DNA of 64,000 nucleotides from Pelodera strongyloides. Lineage: Eukaryota > Nematoda > Chromadorea > Rhabditida > Rhabditidae. A model generated the notes under the pieces. It was not told the origin of the DNA. It did no database searches and saw only the letters and a list, made by a program, of their open reading frames with translations. Shown here in pieces: positions 1-13,300 of the stretch (the stretch's first letter is position 1; each line of letters opens with the position of its first letter). The DNA is taken from the NCBI GenBank assembly GCA_036852015.1, contig JAANDG010000017.1, forward strand, positions 248,001-312,000, given 5' to 3'. Both the position numbers and the translations under genes were made by a program.

Positions 1-420
1 TTAGTTGTTTATTTCCGTATTTATTACTCGGCCAGTTCTATAAATATCGCCAATGCTGATCAACAATCTATAATGTCCCACTGTATCGTAAGCTCTTTCT
101 CGTCGTATATGAATCAGGTGAAACACGTAGGTTTGTGGGTTACATTGATGGAATTTGAAACTCCGCATGGAATTAAACTTGGGGTTGGTCTCATGTAAGA
201 AATTAGTTGTGGTGAGTGGTGAATATCATAATTCGTAGTTTGGTGACTGTATGAATAGATAACTATTATCATCTTACCGTAAACGACTTGCTTTAATTTT
301 TTACTTCAGAATGCGCCATCGATAATTCACGGTTTCTTTGCGGAACTTCGGAATCAATTAGAGGGCGGACGACCTGTTTTGTGGAATAGTAGAGGAGAGA
401 AGAGATAGAGTAGAAGTTAT
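1..420 (+). other. Possible 3' end of an upstream gene (weak)
   Basis: Frame 1 is open from the first base to an ATG TAA at about 196-201, or to a donor-like GTAAGA at 197. A possible acceptor (TTACTTCAG) ends at 309, followed by about 90 bases open in more than one frame. The predicted residues around 115-195 look protein-like. I recognise no domain and cannot fix the phase between the two pieces, so this may be non-coding. Confidence 0.2.
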
Positions 421-1220
421 TTGTTGGATCAAAGATGATTGGCTTTGTTTTCTGTGATGCATTGGTGCTCATTTTGTAGTTGTTAATCTTGTTTTCTGTA
501 CCTGTTTGTTATTGTGAATGCACTGTAATTAGCAGGTAAGTGTAATTATGTACAGTGTTTTCTTTCAGGGTCCTACATTATGTATGTGTCACGTATTAGT
601 CTTAGAATCTATTTTTGTGGAGTGAAACTAGTCAACAAGTTTTTTTCCCTAATTGTGTATGTATAATATATGGGATGGGATTATACGGACAAATAATGAC
701 CGCTCAATGGCAATTAGCAATTACTCGAAGTTTCCCCTTATTGTTTTAAATAAAATGTAGAAAGTAGCTCTAGATGTTTAAACCAGAAGAATACAGCATA
801 TTCAATTACCGTATTTCAAGACGTCGGTTGTCAAATTAATAAACAGTTGAGTATGTTGCTTGTATCCTTTGTCACCTCATCGCTGGAGTAAGCACTCGAC
901 ATATTATTTACTCTGCTTTGGAAGAATGTTTCATAGCTTTTCTCGAAAGATAAAGTAATGGGACACCTCTCTTTATCAATAAGGTGTTTTTTGGTTCATA
1001 TTAGCATACGTGTATAACGTGCAGTTGTATTTGGAGGGGACAAGTGCAGTAAAGTTATGCGACACTTGCGTATTGTTATATAAATACACATAAGTTTCGC
1101 CCGAAAGATTAGACGTAGTATTTAGATCTAATATGATTTGTATTAGTAACTTTTTATGTATGTAAGCTTTTCTAGGTCTAGAACTACAAGTTGCAGGATT
1201 TGTGAATCATTCGATTATCC
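421..1220. other. Intergenic, upstream of the nucleotidyltransferase gene
   Basis: AT-rich sequence with no supported exon. Acceptor-like sites at about 1175 (TTTTCTAG) and 1198 (GTTGCAG) lie just upstream of the ATG at 1221. They could serve a 5' UTR intron or spliced-leader addition. Confidence 0.4.
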
Positions 1221-3749
1221 ATGGTTGGCGCTCTGGTTCGAAGGGTGCTCGGGAAGAAGGAGGCGGGCAAGATCGCCAAGGCTTTGGAGGAGAAAACCGT
1301 TAAGACAAAGAGTGAGTGGACTTGATGAAGTTTTAAGAATAAGGATTTGTTGATAGCCAAAGTGATAATAACAGTGTTGATATACTTTAGGAGGCTGAAG
1401 CGTTTGTGCGCATAGATAGTTACATGTTAGATCGATAGCGAGGTTCATAGTTGTCGAAGGTAGAGTATTGTTCTGACCATGAGCTTTGCTAACTGATGTA
1501 GGGGATAAAATTTGTGAATATTGAAGGTTTGGACCAGTAATTTCGCGGTAAGCGATCGTAATTCACGATGTTTCAAGCATCCAAAAAATGTTTTCTACGT
1601 GCTTGACGAGTAATTGGGTGTCGCTCACAGGAAACTTAGCTTAACTGAAGCAAATTCACTAATACTGTTCTATATTTACTGTTTGCGTAGTATAACAGTA
1701 TAACTTAACAGATTTCTTATTTCGTTGGTTCAGAGTCCGTTGCTCGCGCACCGCTGTCGTTTCTTGACACTGTTAAGAATATTCATGGCGATGCACTTAA
1801 AGGATTGGATAAGGCTATTAAGAAACACTCCAACGGTATTCACTCTCAGGAACCTTCGGTAAGGATTCCAGTTATGGTGGTGAACATTATTCAATGCACA
1901 TCTACGTGAAGGTACTCATCATGCAAGTGATACAACTGATCAAAACATGATTTGGTGGTGATTTAAAGTGGTCCCTTTATAAAGTCTCATGATAAAGTTT
2001 CCCTCCCTTCCCCTCAGTTCACTGTAACGGTTTCCCCTTACAGACCTCATCATCGTCCTTACTTACCCTAATCCACGAGAAGTGCATTGGTGAAAACGCG
2101 AGGCTGATCCCCATTGGATCTACAGTATCCGGACTAAGTAACAGCTCATCGGACATTGACGTGGCATTCTATCCAGTGCGGTGGGTTACTGTATTTGGAG
2201 TAATTAATAGAAAAGAGAAAGGACAGTTTAGGTTAGTTGGCGTAGATTTCAAAGTAAGAGCAAGTATGATATAGATGGGGTGTAAAGTTGTAAAGAAAAG
2301 GAGGACATTGAGAATAAATATTTATAGATGTAATGCCCTGAAAGTATCTATGCCTCATCATACGATGACCATAGTGTAGTAACGTACCTGTATAGTTGTG
2401 TTGCGCGTTATTCTTGAATTCTTGCTGAAGTGAAATCGTACTCTTTAGGGCGCATTCGAGTTGGACATTTTCCGGAAAAGAAAAGAAAACTTTTGGTTCG
2501 AGATGGATTTCACCAGAAAAGAATGCAATTGCCACGCATACACATACAAATGATCGATTGATTTTAGTTTCAATTACGGTACAATTGCATTTTCGACAAT
2601 TATTTTGCGTGTATTATTTTTTTTCTGGGTGTCCATCTCGAACCACTTTTTTCTTTTCTTTTCCGGAAAATGTCCAACTCGAATGCGCCCTTATGATGCA
2701 TGTCAAGGGCGCAATGGGACAAATAAAATACAGTAGCCACGTGCCCATTTCTATACTTTTTGAATACTGATTACTGTATTTTAGGAGTGAAGAACGACGA
2801 AAATTTCTGAGCTATTTCGGTGGCAATCACGACTTTCGTGAGTGAGTTTTATTGCTTCTTAGTGAACTTTTTTGGTTTGCAGGATTATTTATTTAATGGT
2901 TCGTTACGTGATTTATACAATGATTTTTTTCCCGTGCACCTATTATATGTAATTCGTTCACTATTATATATATGTACTACTATATGAGAGCAATAAGGAT
3001 AATCTGCTAATAAGTGTTTATTCGTTTGTTGAAAGGTTGGTTTCTGTGAATCGAAGTTCAAGCAATTAGGGAAAATTATCAGTCTATCCGTCTGTTTCAA
3101 GATGATGAGTAGTATTGCGTATGTTGTTTTTTCTAATTAAGTGTCTTCCAGGACGTTTATGAAAGCATTGGCGCAATTGATAGTCAGGAACTGTGCTCCA
3201 GATAAAGAAGTAGCGGAAACAGTCGTACTATCAAATCTGAGAGTACCGCTGTTGATTGTCAGGTTGGATTTTGTCCGATAAAAATACTAAATTAATATTC
3301 TATTGATGGAATACTCAGTAGTATGAAGTTTTTAATGTACCCCGTATACGGATGAAGCAACGATTTTTTAGTGTACGTTCTCAAAAACTGGATTGAAGCG
3401 GCTGAGCTGAGGTAATAGAACTAGTGAAACATTTTGTTTTAATAATTGTAGGTTCAAAGATGGTTCTGCACTGGACATCAACTTCCCCACCGATGTGTAT
3501 CACGCGCTACGGAATACCAACCTGCTGAGATATTATGCTTTGGTAGGGATTTGCTTGTTTTGTTCTAAAATGGGGCATGATAACATTAGGAGCTAAAATT
3601 GTCATTACGGGCGGGCGGGTGTTTAGTTCCCTGCCAAGTCATTCGGTGTGCCTCTGTCTCTCTCTCTCTCTCTCTCTCTCCCCTCTCTCTCTCTCTCCCT
3701 CTACCTCTCTCTCTCCCTCCCTCTACCTCTCTCTCTCTCTCTCTCCCTC

Positions 3750-3787
<38 letters not shown>

Positions 3788-5999
3788 CTCTCTATCTTTC
3801 TCTCTCTATATATATGTCTCTCTCTCTCTCGCTCTCTCTCTGTTTATCATTGTTCACCATTTTCAGGCTGATCGGCGCTTTTCGATGATGTTTCTGTGGT
3901 TGCGAACGGTGTGTGATTGTCTTCAGGTAATTAATGATCAATTAAGGTGCTTCTCGAAATCCAAGTAGAGAAAAGGTTCTTGAATAACGTTTTTCTTAAA
4001 TTTTGGTAATTTTTTCTCCAGATGGTTTGTTCCGTTGGTACATGAGCGGCATTCCTGAATTCTTGTATAGAATTACCACCTACTAATTGTGAACGTTTTA
4101 GGTTCGCGACAGTAAACGTGGCCTACTTAGCAGCTATCATCTCGCCTGCCTTCTGGTACACTTCTTACAAAGTGAACAGGTTCATTTTTCCTTTAATAAT
4201 AAAAATCGTTATTGGCACGCTACCGCTGACAGTGTGAACTGGTTTTTAAAGGGTTTGCAATTTGAACTGCTACTTTATCTTCACCTATTGTTAAATTGTT
4301 ATGATGAGCATAATACTCTATCTAGGACTACTGTATTCGCATTTTTTATATGTAATTTATGTGGCCTATTCCGAGCACTGTATATTTTGTTTGTGCATAC
4401 TGTATTATATGTGCTTTATGATAGAAAGTATACTAATAATATAGCTGAGCGCAAACTTTATCCCATGTTATAGAGTTTATCCCCATGGCCAGTGCTTCCC
4501 GTCCTCTGTAAGACCAATCCGGAATTAGTGGGGCCAGAGCTGCCAATTGAACAGATTGTGACACAGCTTGACACGCCCGGAGATCAGCTGATTTTGGGTG
4601 AGTTGAATTGAACCTGACACATCTTGACACATGTGGTCGGTACAGTGACTGGAGTTCATTCGTAATACAGTAAACGCTGACTTGTGGTAGTTTAGTCACA
4701 TTACTAGGTTATTATTTCCTTCTTTGACCCCCAATCTCCATGTTTGTAAAACGCCTGTATCTGTCTCTGCTGCAACAGTTTGCCATCTGGAATAAAATGC
4801 GTCACCTACTTTGTGGAAGACCTCTACGATAAGCCGTGGGTATTACCAAGTGAAGCTGAAAAAAAATTATTATTCTATTATGCATTTATTACAGACTATT
4901 CGTCGAAGAATCAAATGCGCGTGTCGGAATTGGCCCTAAGATTTGTGGATTATTATTCGACGTTCGATGTGACCTCGAATGCCATTTTTCTGGACAAGGG
5001 GCTCGCTGTTAGGAGGTTGGGCAGTGGGCTTCTCATATTTTAAAGTGGTATAACAGCTGGTTTTCGAATCATATGTTAAACGACTGAACAAGTGCATTCC
5101 TATGTCTTTATATGCTAAATTGAATGATATGCATTCAATATTCGTTTCAAAAACAACGGTTAGTTATACCGCTTTACTAAATATTATAAGCTCATGATTA
5201 CCTTCGTAAATCTCCATGTTTCACGTGTTTTTTATGAGGTTCGGTAATTTTGGGAATGTGTTCGATCCATTAAATTCGTTTATATAGGCGGAGGAACTCT
5301 AATCATAAATACAGTCTAATCCTTTGCAGTCTAATCATAAATAAATATACCGTCAAACATAGTTTCAATTGTAAGCTATCAAATAAGTACAAGAAAGAGA
5401 ACAATGAAGACAACGTCTGATGGACTGTCCTAACTTAACCATTCACTTCATCCTTGATCGTTTTAGACGTCAAGTGCCTGCAGACTCGCGACTACAAATT
5501 ATTGATCCATACTCGAAAGTGTCAATTGCCCGGAGTGGATATGCGGCCAAGGCTTTTGTCGCAGCGATGGGGTTTACGAAGAAGCGCATGAGAAATGGTG
5601 AGAATCTAGGCGGGTACCTTTGAGTAGAACGACGCTGGTTCGATGCCGGGGTGGCAGGTTATAAGAAATTATTGAAATCCTAGCTATTAAAACATAGATT
5701 TTAGTAGAAGAATGTGCGATATTGTCTATTGTCTTATATGTACATACGTTGATGGGTGTGTAAGGACGTCTAATTTAGAGTAGGAATTCGCTTTGGTGGT
5801 AGATTCGTGTATATTAGGACACTACAAACATACCCATTTAGGATTGATGCTAGTTTTATATTTAAATCTAAGCAATAAAAATATTCATTTAGGATTGATG
5901 CTAGACTCGTTCCCCGAGTTTCCCGAAGCAGGCATCTTTGTTGAGAATACTCAATTTGCCGAGTGGAGGACTTATGCAAGAGAGAAGAAGATTCTTTAA
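1221..5999 (+). CDS. Cid1/GLD-2-type terminal nucleotidyltransferase (non-canonical poly(A)/poly(U) polymerase)
   Basis: Proteins of this family add A or U to RNA 3' ends. Exons read: 1221-1311, 1734-1858, 2044-2180, 2785-2841, 3152-3262, 3452-3542, 3867-3926, 4102-4179, 4474-4597, 4895-5015, 5467-5597, 5932-5999. They sum to 1194 nt (397 aa), in phase throughout. The polymerase signature GSTVSGLSNSSSDIDV spans residues 97-112, with metal ligands D109 and D111. The third carboxylate is D182 in ALDINF. A PAP-associated domain follows, with SELALRFVDYYSTFD near 302-316, the segment that normally packs beside the nucleotide site. I cannot tell A from U specificity: the base-reading histidine region is not obvious. 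The first 70 residues are lysine-rich and unlike known domains. The last exon (22 codons) is the least certain. Introns carry a (CT)n tract and a palindromic element. Confidence 0.85.
2447..2692. mobile_element. Palindromic element, GGGCGCATTCGAG group
   Basis: Lies in intron 3 of the nucleotidyltransferase gene. The left end reads AGGGCGCATTCGAGTTGGAC and the right end is its reverse complement. Homology of the arms continues inward for about 60 bases (TTTTCCGGAAAAGAAAAG and its complement). It has no coding potential and is read as a non-autonomous foldback element. Confidence 0.7.
3656..3842 (+). repeat. (CT)n microsatellite in intron 7
   Basis: About 187 bases of almost pure pyrimidine, CTCTCT broken by CCC, TACC and TATATATG. 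It ends 24 bases before the acceptor of exon 7 (exon starts 3867). Long Ser/Leu ORFs read across it are artefacts of the repeat. Confidence 0.9.
5040..5180. mobile_element. TTAAAGTGGTATAAC palindromic element (degenerate)
   Basis: Starts TTAAAGTGGTATAACAGCTG and ends in GTTATACCGCTTTAC, the inverted match. Related starts occur at 39556 and 51124. It lies in intron 10 of the nucleotidyltransferase gene. The right end has lost its full TTAA. Confidence 0.5.
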
Positions 6000-7352
6000 T
6001 TATAATTGTTGTACAATTATAATTAAATTAAGTTAATTATAATGTTATAATTGTTTTAATATAGGGTCCTAGTGATAGTGAACCGGACCCCGGTGCACCG
6101 TTTCTGCGGATTCGGTTGATATAACCCGGTACACTTTATCTTTTTTATCTTTTAGTGATAGTGAATAGAGAAGAAGAAAAGTGAGGGGTTCTGTGACATT
6201 AAAGTAGTATGATATGTTCGTACTGTAGGAAGGCAGGTATTCCCGGTGCTGACTTTGCCTTCTTATAGTATGAGCACATTGACGGTAGATAGCTTGTTTT
6301 GGCAAAATTTCGTAAGTATCTATGACAAGCTCGGCCTTATATTTAGGCTAGGATGTGTCCACGGTAGTAAACGTGACTCGCTTATTTTGTGATTACTTTG
6401 TCTGGGTGTTACTCAATTGTGCGGTGGGTGGTTGCTATATTTAGAGAGCATGTATGTAATAAATGTTTATGAAAACCTGGTTGTTTGACATGTAACTTGT
6501 CTTTTGATGTGTAAATCTAGAAAACAGGAATTTAAGAGGACTTTTCAGGTACCTATTGACTGCAATCAATGTGAAAGGGATGAAAGTTGGCGTGCAAGCG
6601 GCGTGCATCATGTCTAGTTGTCGTGCATTTTGTGCGCCGCCACATTGGCATATCATTTTCGAGCGCCTTTTCTTGGTTTGGTGCACGCACTAGTCATGAT
6701 GCACGCCGCGACATGATGCTTCGTTCATTATTTTTACTGGTGGAGGTTCACTAATGGTAGTGCAATTCAATACTCGTCCCACTGAAGAACTGGTAGTGAA
6801 ACATCATAAGTTCAATTTCGAAACCATTCTATTGGAAGCGGGCTGAAGCATTTGGCGACGGTACTTCGGTTGTCTTCGTCTACCAAACCAGCCCGTGGTG
6901 GCTATATCTCGAGTGGTCTGTGACCATTTGGTGCTTGGTCATATACCAGTTATTCTGTGACCATTTTCCTGTGCACGCGCGTATTAATTAGCATATTAGG
7001 AAACAGTTAAATGCGGGGAACTTTTTTGCATGTTCATATTTTATACATTTTTATCAACAAACACAGTTGTCTTGTCTAGGCAAGTTTATTCTTTTCTTTT
7101 TGGAGTCGAAGGAGTATAATAAAGCATGGATTTAAGTAAGTACAGGAATAAATAAAGGAGGATAATGTATGCAACTCATTTGTAGGAGAAAAGATTATTC
7201 CTCAGTCTCGATATATAGAAAAACAACTTCAATTCGATTGAAATTACATTTCCGTCGAGTAGAAAACGGTGCTATAAGGAAGAAGAGTACGTCCTACACC
7301 TGTACTTAAAATGTTAAGCATTTGACTGTGAAAATCGTGTATCATCTCAATT
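6000..7352. other. Intergenic between the nucleotidyltransferase and the membrane-protein gene
   Basis: No exon supported. It holds a short AT palindrome at about 5998-6050 (repeated ATTATAATTG and complement) and a foldback at about 6598-6710 (next entry). The rest is unique AT-rich sequence. Confidence 0.5.
6598..6710. repeat. Inverted repeat with GCGGCGTGCATCATG arms
   Basis: The left arm begins GCGGCGTGCATCATG near 6598 and the right arm ends CATGATGCACGCCGC near 6710. The arms are about 28 bases with a few mismatches around a spacer of about 55 bases. It could be a small foldback element; no other copy was seen in the window. Confidence 0.55.
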
Positions 7353-10300
7353 ATGTGTATTCTACTCTTATTCGTCATTTGGTTTTCGTTGAATAACAGT
7401 GGGAACGGTCTTGAGGGTGAGTTTCATACATTTATTTGCACTTAATTTAATGTAGTGTTTCGCTCGCGCGCACAGCTTTACTTGTCTTGGACGGACGAGC
7501 ACTATATAATGTCTAGCCCTTATAGGTAAACATTTGTCCTAGGGTGCTTTATCTTACAATTAGGGTAACCATTTGATTTTGATAAACATGTTCCCTGATT
7601 ACCCTGCTTATTTTTATGCTTTATTACGTGGGACAAGTACTATAAATCATGATTAATTGAGAATGATGAGGATTCCTATTGTTAATCTATTCATTGAGAA
7701 TTATCCTTTCAGCATCGTCCTGTGAATTCCGTGACTTGCGCGATGTGAGATTTATCTTCGCCATCACGGGTAACTGTGAATTGGTATTCAGTTCGCATAA
7801 GGATGAATTTCCAACCGTTCTGGGAGATCAGGTGCGTAGGTGTGTGTGTGTGTTTGTGCGTGTGTACCGTGTGGGCGTGTGGTGTGTCTATGTATGAGTG
7901 CTCGTATTTTATTTGTGTGTCCGTTTGTTATGTGCGTGTGTGTGTGTGCGTTTGTGCTTGTGTGTATCTGTGTGCCATGTGCCCGTGTGGTGTGTCTATG
8001 CGCTAGTACGTATGTGTGTGCGTGTGAGCATGTGTGTTTGCATAATTTGTATGACATTGCCTTTGCGTTGGTACACAAAATTGGTGATACTGAAAATAAT
8101 TTTATATATTTTCCAGCTGCAAGAACGGAACGGAAAGAACTGTGATCCTCTATCTGAAAACGGGAGACCGATTGTGTTTCTTGATGCGTGTCAAGAATTC
8201 TTACACATTTTATTGTTTAAAGAAACTGGACCGGCCTTAATTAGGTAGTTGCAGAGTGCGTAGATGTCAGACGAGTCGTGCAGAGAACGGTTGCGATTAT
8301 GAACTATCAATCCTACTACGTCAAAACCGATAAAACTCGAGCGTTTTTGTTTGATCACTTTATACCCAAAAAAATTATTCAATACAGCAGAGGCTAAATA
8401 TCTGATACTACTTATGCTTATGCTCTCACGAAAAATTAGTTTTGCTTGTCAGCTTGTCAATCAGGAATAAGCTAAAAGGAAGAGCTCCATTGGTCAACTG
8501 CGTTACTACGCTAGTGAGAAGCATGAACAACCCTAGGCATAAAATAGAAACTATGAAATATGCCTAGTACATTCGCAAGTATAAATGCGCAAGTATAAAC
8601 ATATCTATATTGTATTTCTGAAATATTACAGTAATTAGCCCTTGTTTAGGGAACCCATTAAAAAGCTAAGGTCCGGTATGCTTCGTGGAGCGTTGCGCGT
8701 GAACCTTCGCGACATAAAGGGAACAGATTTGGGAATAACATTCGAACAAAAGTTGGACACGTGCGCCGCGGATTGCATGGGGCATATTTCGTGTTTCGGG
8801 TGGGTTTCGGAAGTTCGGAAGAAAATTTGTAACTTGAAATTAGTCCATACCGTATACCCCTCTGATATCTATTCCCTCTTTCTCCGTGCAACTCAATTAA
8901 CCGTGGATTTTCATGAAGAAAAATAGCCTAAAAAGTCAAATGAGCGCTGTAATAAATCTGCTGCGAATAGCGCGAATAGTGTGCTTCTGTCACTATTTCT
9001 TTATGAAGGCTGGTTAGTTTTAGATATATTTAAACGCTTCGTTGCCAAGGCTTTTATTTAATTTTCCAGTGTAGCATTTTTTTTTCTGCTAGTAAATTAT
9101 TCCATAAAAAAGTCAGAAGTCAGAACACGGTGATAATCCCTTCACCAAAATAATGTGTCTTTACATTTATCATATTTTCTGTGGCTCTTTTGCTACCACT
9201 TTCTGATTTCGTGACATTTTTGTGGCAGCTTTCTGTTCTTTATCTGATTACCTGTTGATAAAGTGTGACATTGTTTTAGATGTGACATAAATGTGCCCAA
9301 ATTATGACTTTATTGTGGTAGATTAAAAGGAAAACGAATTCTGATTAGGTCTGATTTCTGAAGAGGGCCGGGCCCATGGAAAACTGGTGTTCTGATAATT
9401 ACGTACAATGATTTGATTCATTAATTTTCTCAACCTGTTTCAGAGTAAACGGAACCCGGCCTATGCGAGCGGTGGAATATAAACTCATACAAGAGGCAAA
9501 TGCGTGGAAGTAAGATTTATACTAATAATACTAATTATTACTGGCAATGGGTCCTGCACACAATCACCTTTTTTTCCTGCTGAACATACGTTAGCGGTGT
9601 AAAGTTGTATGGATCAATTTAATTCAAGAAGCGAATAATCTATATACATATATTATATGTATGGACATGAGTTCCTTTTCTAGGATCGCATCAAGAACGG
9701 AACATGACTTGCCGCCACCAATAGCTGACCACGTGCCCATTGGGAGTTTTATGCAAGATACGGGGTAAACATTAAAATTAACATTGGTACCGTAATTCTT
9801 ACTTAGTTCAATTTTGGTCAATTTTGCTCGAGGTCAATTTTGACATTATCCACTGGACGCTGGTGATGTCCATCGCGAGCAATTGTTTAGCAAAGACCAA
9901 AGAAAAGTTGGCAAGCATTCATATATATATGCGGCGACGAAGTTACATATCGTACGTCCGTGATATTTAAATATTGATTGACACATTAAAATGTGTACAT
10001 CAATATGATGAACGATATTCAGCGACAATTGAATGGCCGTAGCTTTAATTATCTGAGACAAATTAATGTGAGTATTCGTACATTACCTCAAAAAAAAATC
10101 ACAGCGTAGACAACAACAATAATTGCAACACATCGTGATGCAAATCGTACCTAAATAACGGAGTTTCTGATTTTAGTGCCACTTTCCTTCTGCTTCCCCA
10201 TGTACTCCGATGGATTTGGCAACGACGGCTTAACGATAAAAGTTCAGAATATCGAGTAATCACCGTACCCACAGAAGTGAGTTGATTGTCTAATTGTGGA

Positions 10301-13300
10301 AGATTGTGTAATTACCGTACTCCGTTCTACCGTACCGCAGTGTCACTTGGATTCGTTGGCGTTGACGATGGCGGCATACTGTAATTCTTTTACTTTCACG
10401 AATCATCGACGTAAGGAATGAAAAGGAAGGCGATTTGAAGTGACTTTTTATCCAAAGCACTTTATAAAGCTAAAATTACAAAACGTTTTTCAACGACCAA
10501 GGTGAGACAACATTGACTTGATGCAATAGACGCGCACGCGGTTAACTTAGCTTCTTAATTCTTTATATTTGCGTTGTTTCAAGGTCACTACTGGGGCTTC
10601 CGACATGTTCCCGCAAATCTTATTCTCTGACGGACGTTCCGTTACCACAGCAGCGTGCCAACGAGGATATTGTGAATATTCGGTCACAGATGTAGTATGT
10701 TGTTTGTATTCTGTAGTTTGTAGTCCTCGGTTTTGTACTTTGTGGCTTATACTTTTCTTGTATACTTCTCAGTTTACTTACACAGTGTAAATAAATGAAA
10801 AAGTCAATGTCACCGTTAATATTAGCCGTGATCAAACCTACTGCTCGGCCTCGAAGTCCCGACAAGAGTCTTTAGACCTTATATTCAATAGTATTTAGTT
10901 ATTTAATTCGCCCTCTAGGACGGCTTCCAAAAGCCCATATGTTTTGCGAAATCCGACGGGTTATTGGTATTCGGAGTGGCGATGATACCGCTCTCTGAGG
11001 ACCGAGGGTCAGTTCTAACTTGTGTAAATAAATACCAGTGCTCAGAAGATAACTTGACTTATCTCTTTATAACCAAAATACTGTCTTCTAGAAAAAGAAA
11101 ATATGTGGCATTGTAGAGATAAAATCAACAGCAATTTGTTTTACAATTTTGTTAACCCTTTCCTTTTTAGCAAACGCGAAAGGTCTAACGGAGAACCGTT
11201 TTCCAGTGGTACCGGGGATTCGTCGTCATCTGGCGCTTCGCAGACATGTTCGCAGTTTTTTGTTCGTAGTTTAGTACCCGGCTAGTGAATGGGCCCGTAG
11301 ACGGAAACGGCCGCGACCATGTCGAGACGGTATTCGACTAAAAAGACCATTTCGTGACCACCTCGTAACCAATTCGCGATTTCCGAATTGTCATCACATG
11401 GGCGGGCTTTTCTCATGCAGTTTAGCTGGAAGTTGCGGCGGTCTTTGTTAGAAATACCATCGACTACAGTACTTATCAGTATATTTCACATAAAAGCTTA
11501 TAAATTCTAATTGAGATAATTCCTTGGTTAGATTTATTTTTTATTTATTTTTTATTTAAATTCCTTTCAGTCGGTAACCGAACGCTCTTCGTCGCTGGCG
11601 GTAACGTGAACGTAAACACTAATGTTCATGGTGAGTTGTGTATAAAACCCCCGAATTATCCGAATTATATAAATCTTTCTTATCCAACTAAAGCAGAAAA
11701 CGCGAGTATAAAATCTGTATGTAGGATTGAAAGATACACAATCTTCTGGCAAATTTAAAAAGTTTTTATAAGAAAACTTACTACAATTTTTTGTGGAAAA
11801 CTACAAACATGTTACTTATCATGCTAAACTTGCATTCATTGCATAAGTTGCAAAAGCCGACGACACTTAAGTACATAGCTTTTAGGTAGGAATACTGAAA
11901 AGACAATGCGAATAGCCTTATTGAAGCATTTTGGTTGTGTATTTCAGTGGAGAGCGGACAAAAGATCACCAAAACTGGCAATTCATCAGCTTCACCGGCT
12001 GGAAGTTTGTGGCTCTCCTCACCCGGCTTCTGGCTCCTGCCAATTCTAATCATCTTTGCGCTAATTTTATTGTAAGTTTGCAATTATCTTATTGCTAAAG
12101 TACGTTGCTGCAATTGCTGCAATGAAGGTTTTGAGACAGCTTTTTGTAAAGCTCTGGTTCCAGACCGATTTGAGCAGAATAATCATTTGTTTGCAATAAT
12201 TGAACAACATAAAACAGGATGTGCAACAAACAGTTTTTATGTGTGACACATTTATCAATACGCAAGCACACGTACACGCATATTCATCCACACATCCATT
12301 AAATCGGGGACAACATAACTGTGAAATGTTAGTATTTTCTCTCCTTCCAGCTGCCTACTCCTTGTATGTTGTCACTCGGCAAAATGGAGGTTTGAACGAA
12401 ATTCTGCAAAGGAAACAACACAAAAAGTGGTCGTACCAGCACCAGTTTGTCAGGTATACATAAGTAGTTATTTAATCTTAGTTATTGACGATTGTGTCTT
12501 ATGAAGTGCTACCAAAGTTTGCACTTAGTAAATGCTGTATTTAGATGCTATTACAAAACATACTTTTGAGTGAATTTCAGGGTCACAAATGTGAATTTAG
12601 CAAGCAAGACGTCGAAAGTTTGATCAACGCAATCAAGGTGATTATTTCACGTTTGATTATTGTTGTATATTATTTTCAGAAAATAGGGGGAGGGGACTGG
12701 GCTTAACTCTTAAACGGTGCTCCGCCCAACTGACGCGTGTTTGGTTAAAAAATCCAGTACGCTCCAGTGCAATGTTTCAGGGGATAAACGTTAGCCAAAA
12801 CTCCGCTGTAATTTATAACTCTACAGATGTCAAGCAACAACAACACGAACACGAAGGTGATCCGGGAGCGTGAGCGGGAGCCAAGTCCTCATACTCAAAT
12901 TGTCTACCAACCGGTACCATACCCATATGCACAGTATCCTCAACAACCTACCGCGCCACCAGCCCCAAAGGGGGCCGACGCGTGAGTTACAGTTTGTTAG
13001 CGCAAAGCGCGTGAGTTTTGCCGCTGAGCGTTTTTTTCGTAGTCCTTTGGCATGGTATTTCCTTTTGTAGATTTTTTATAAAATCCTTATCGTAAAAAAT
13101 AGACGTGTGGCTTGTCTCTCGTTACTAACACTAAGGCTAACACAGGCATTTATACAGGAAGTGCGCAGGTTTGGCGATAAAAATGAAAGAAGTATTTCTT
13201 TTCGAACAACTCGTAGCCAATTTAGGTACTACCACTCTGGCGGACCTGCACAGAGACCTGTGGTGAGTTGCTCAATTTACTAATTATTGAAATCCTTCCT

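Noticed and set aside
4780..5043. Longer exon in the nucleotidyltransferase gene starting near 4780
   Set aside because: Its phase does not fit the exon ending at 4597. Starting the exon at 4895 gives an in-phase join and the expected PAP-associated domain.
7776..8248. Cys/Val-rich ORFs
   Set aside because: They translate a GT-rich microsatellite in an intron. Only the part after 8117 is exon, in the frame given.
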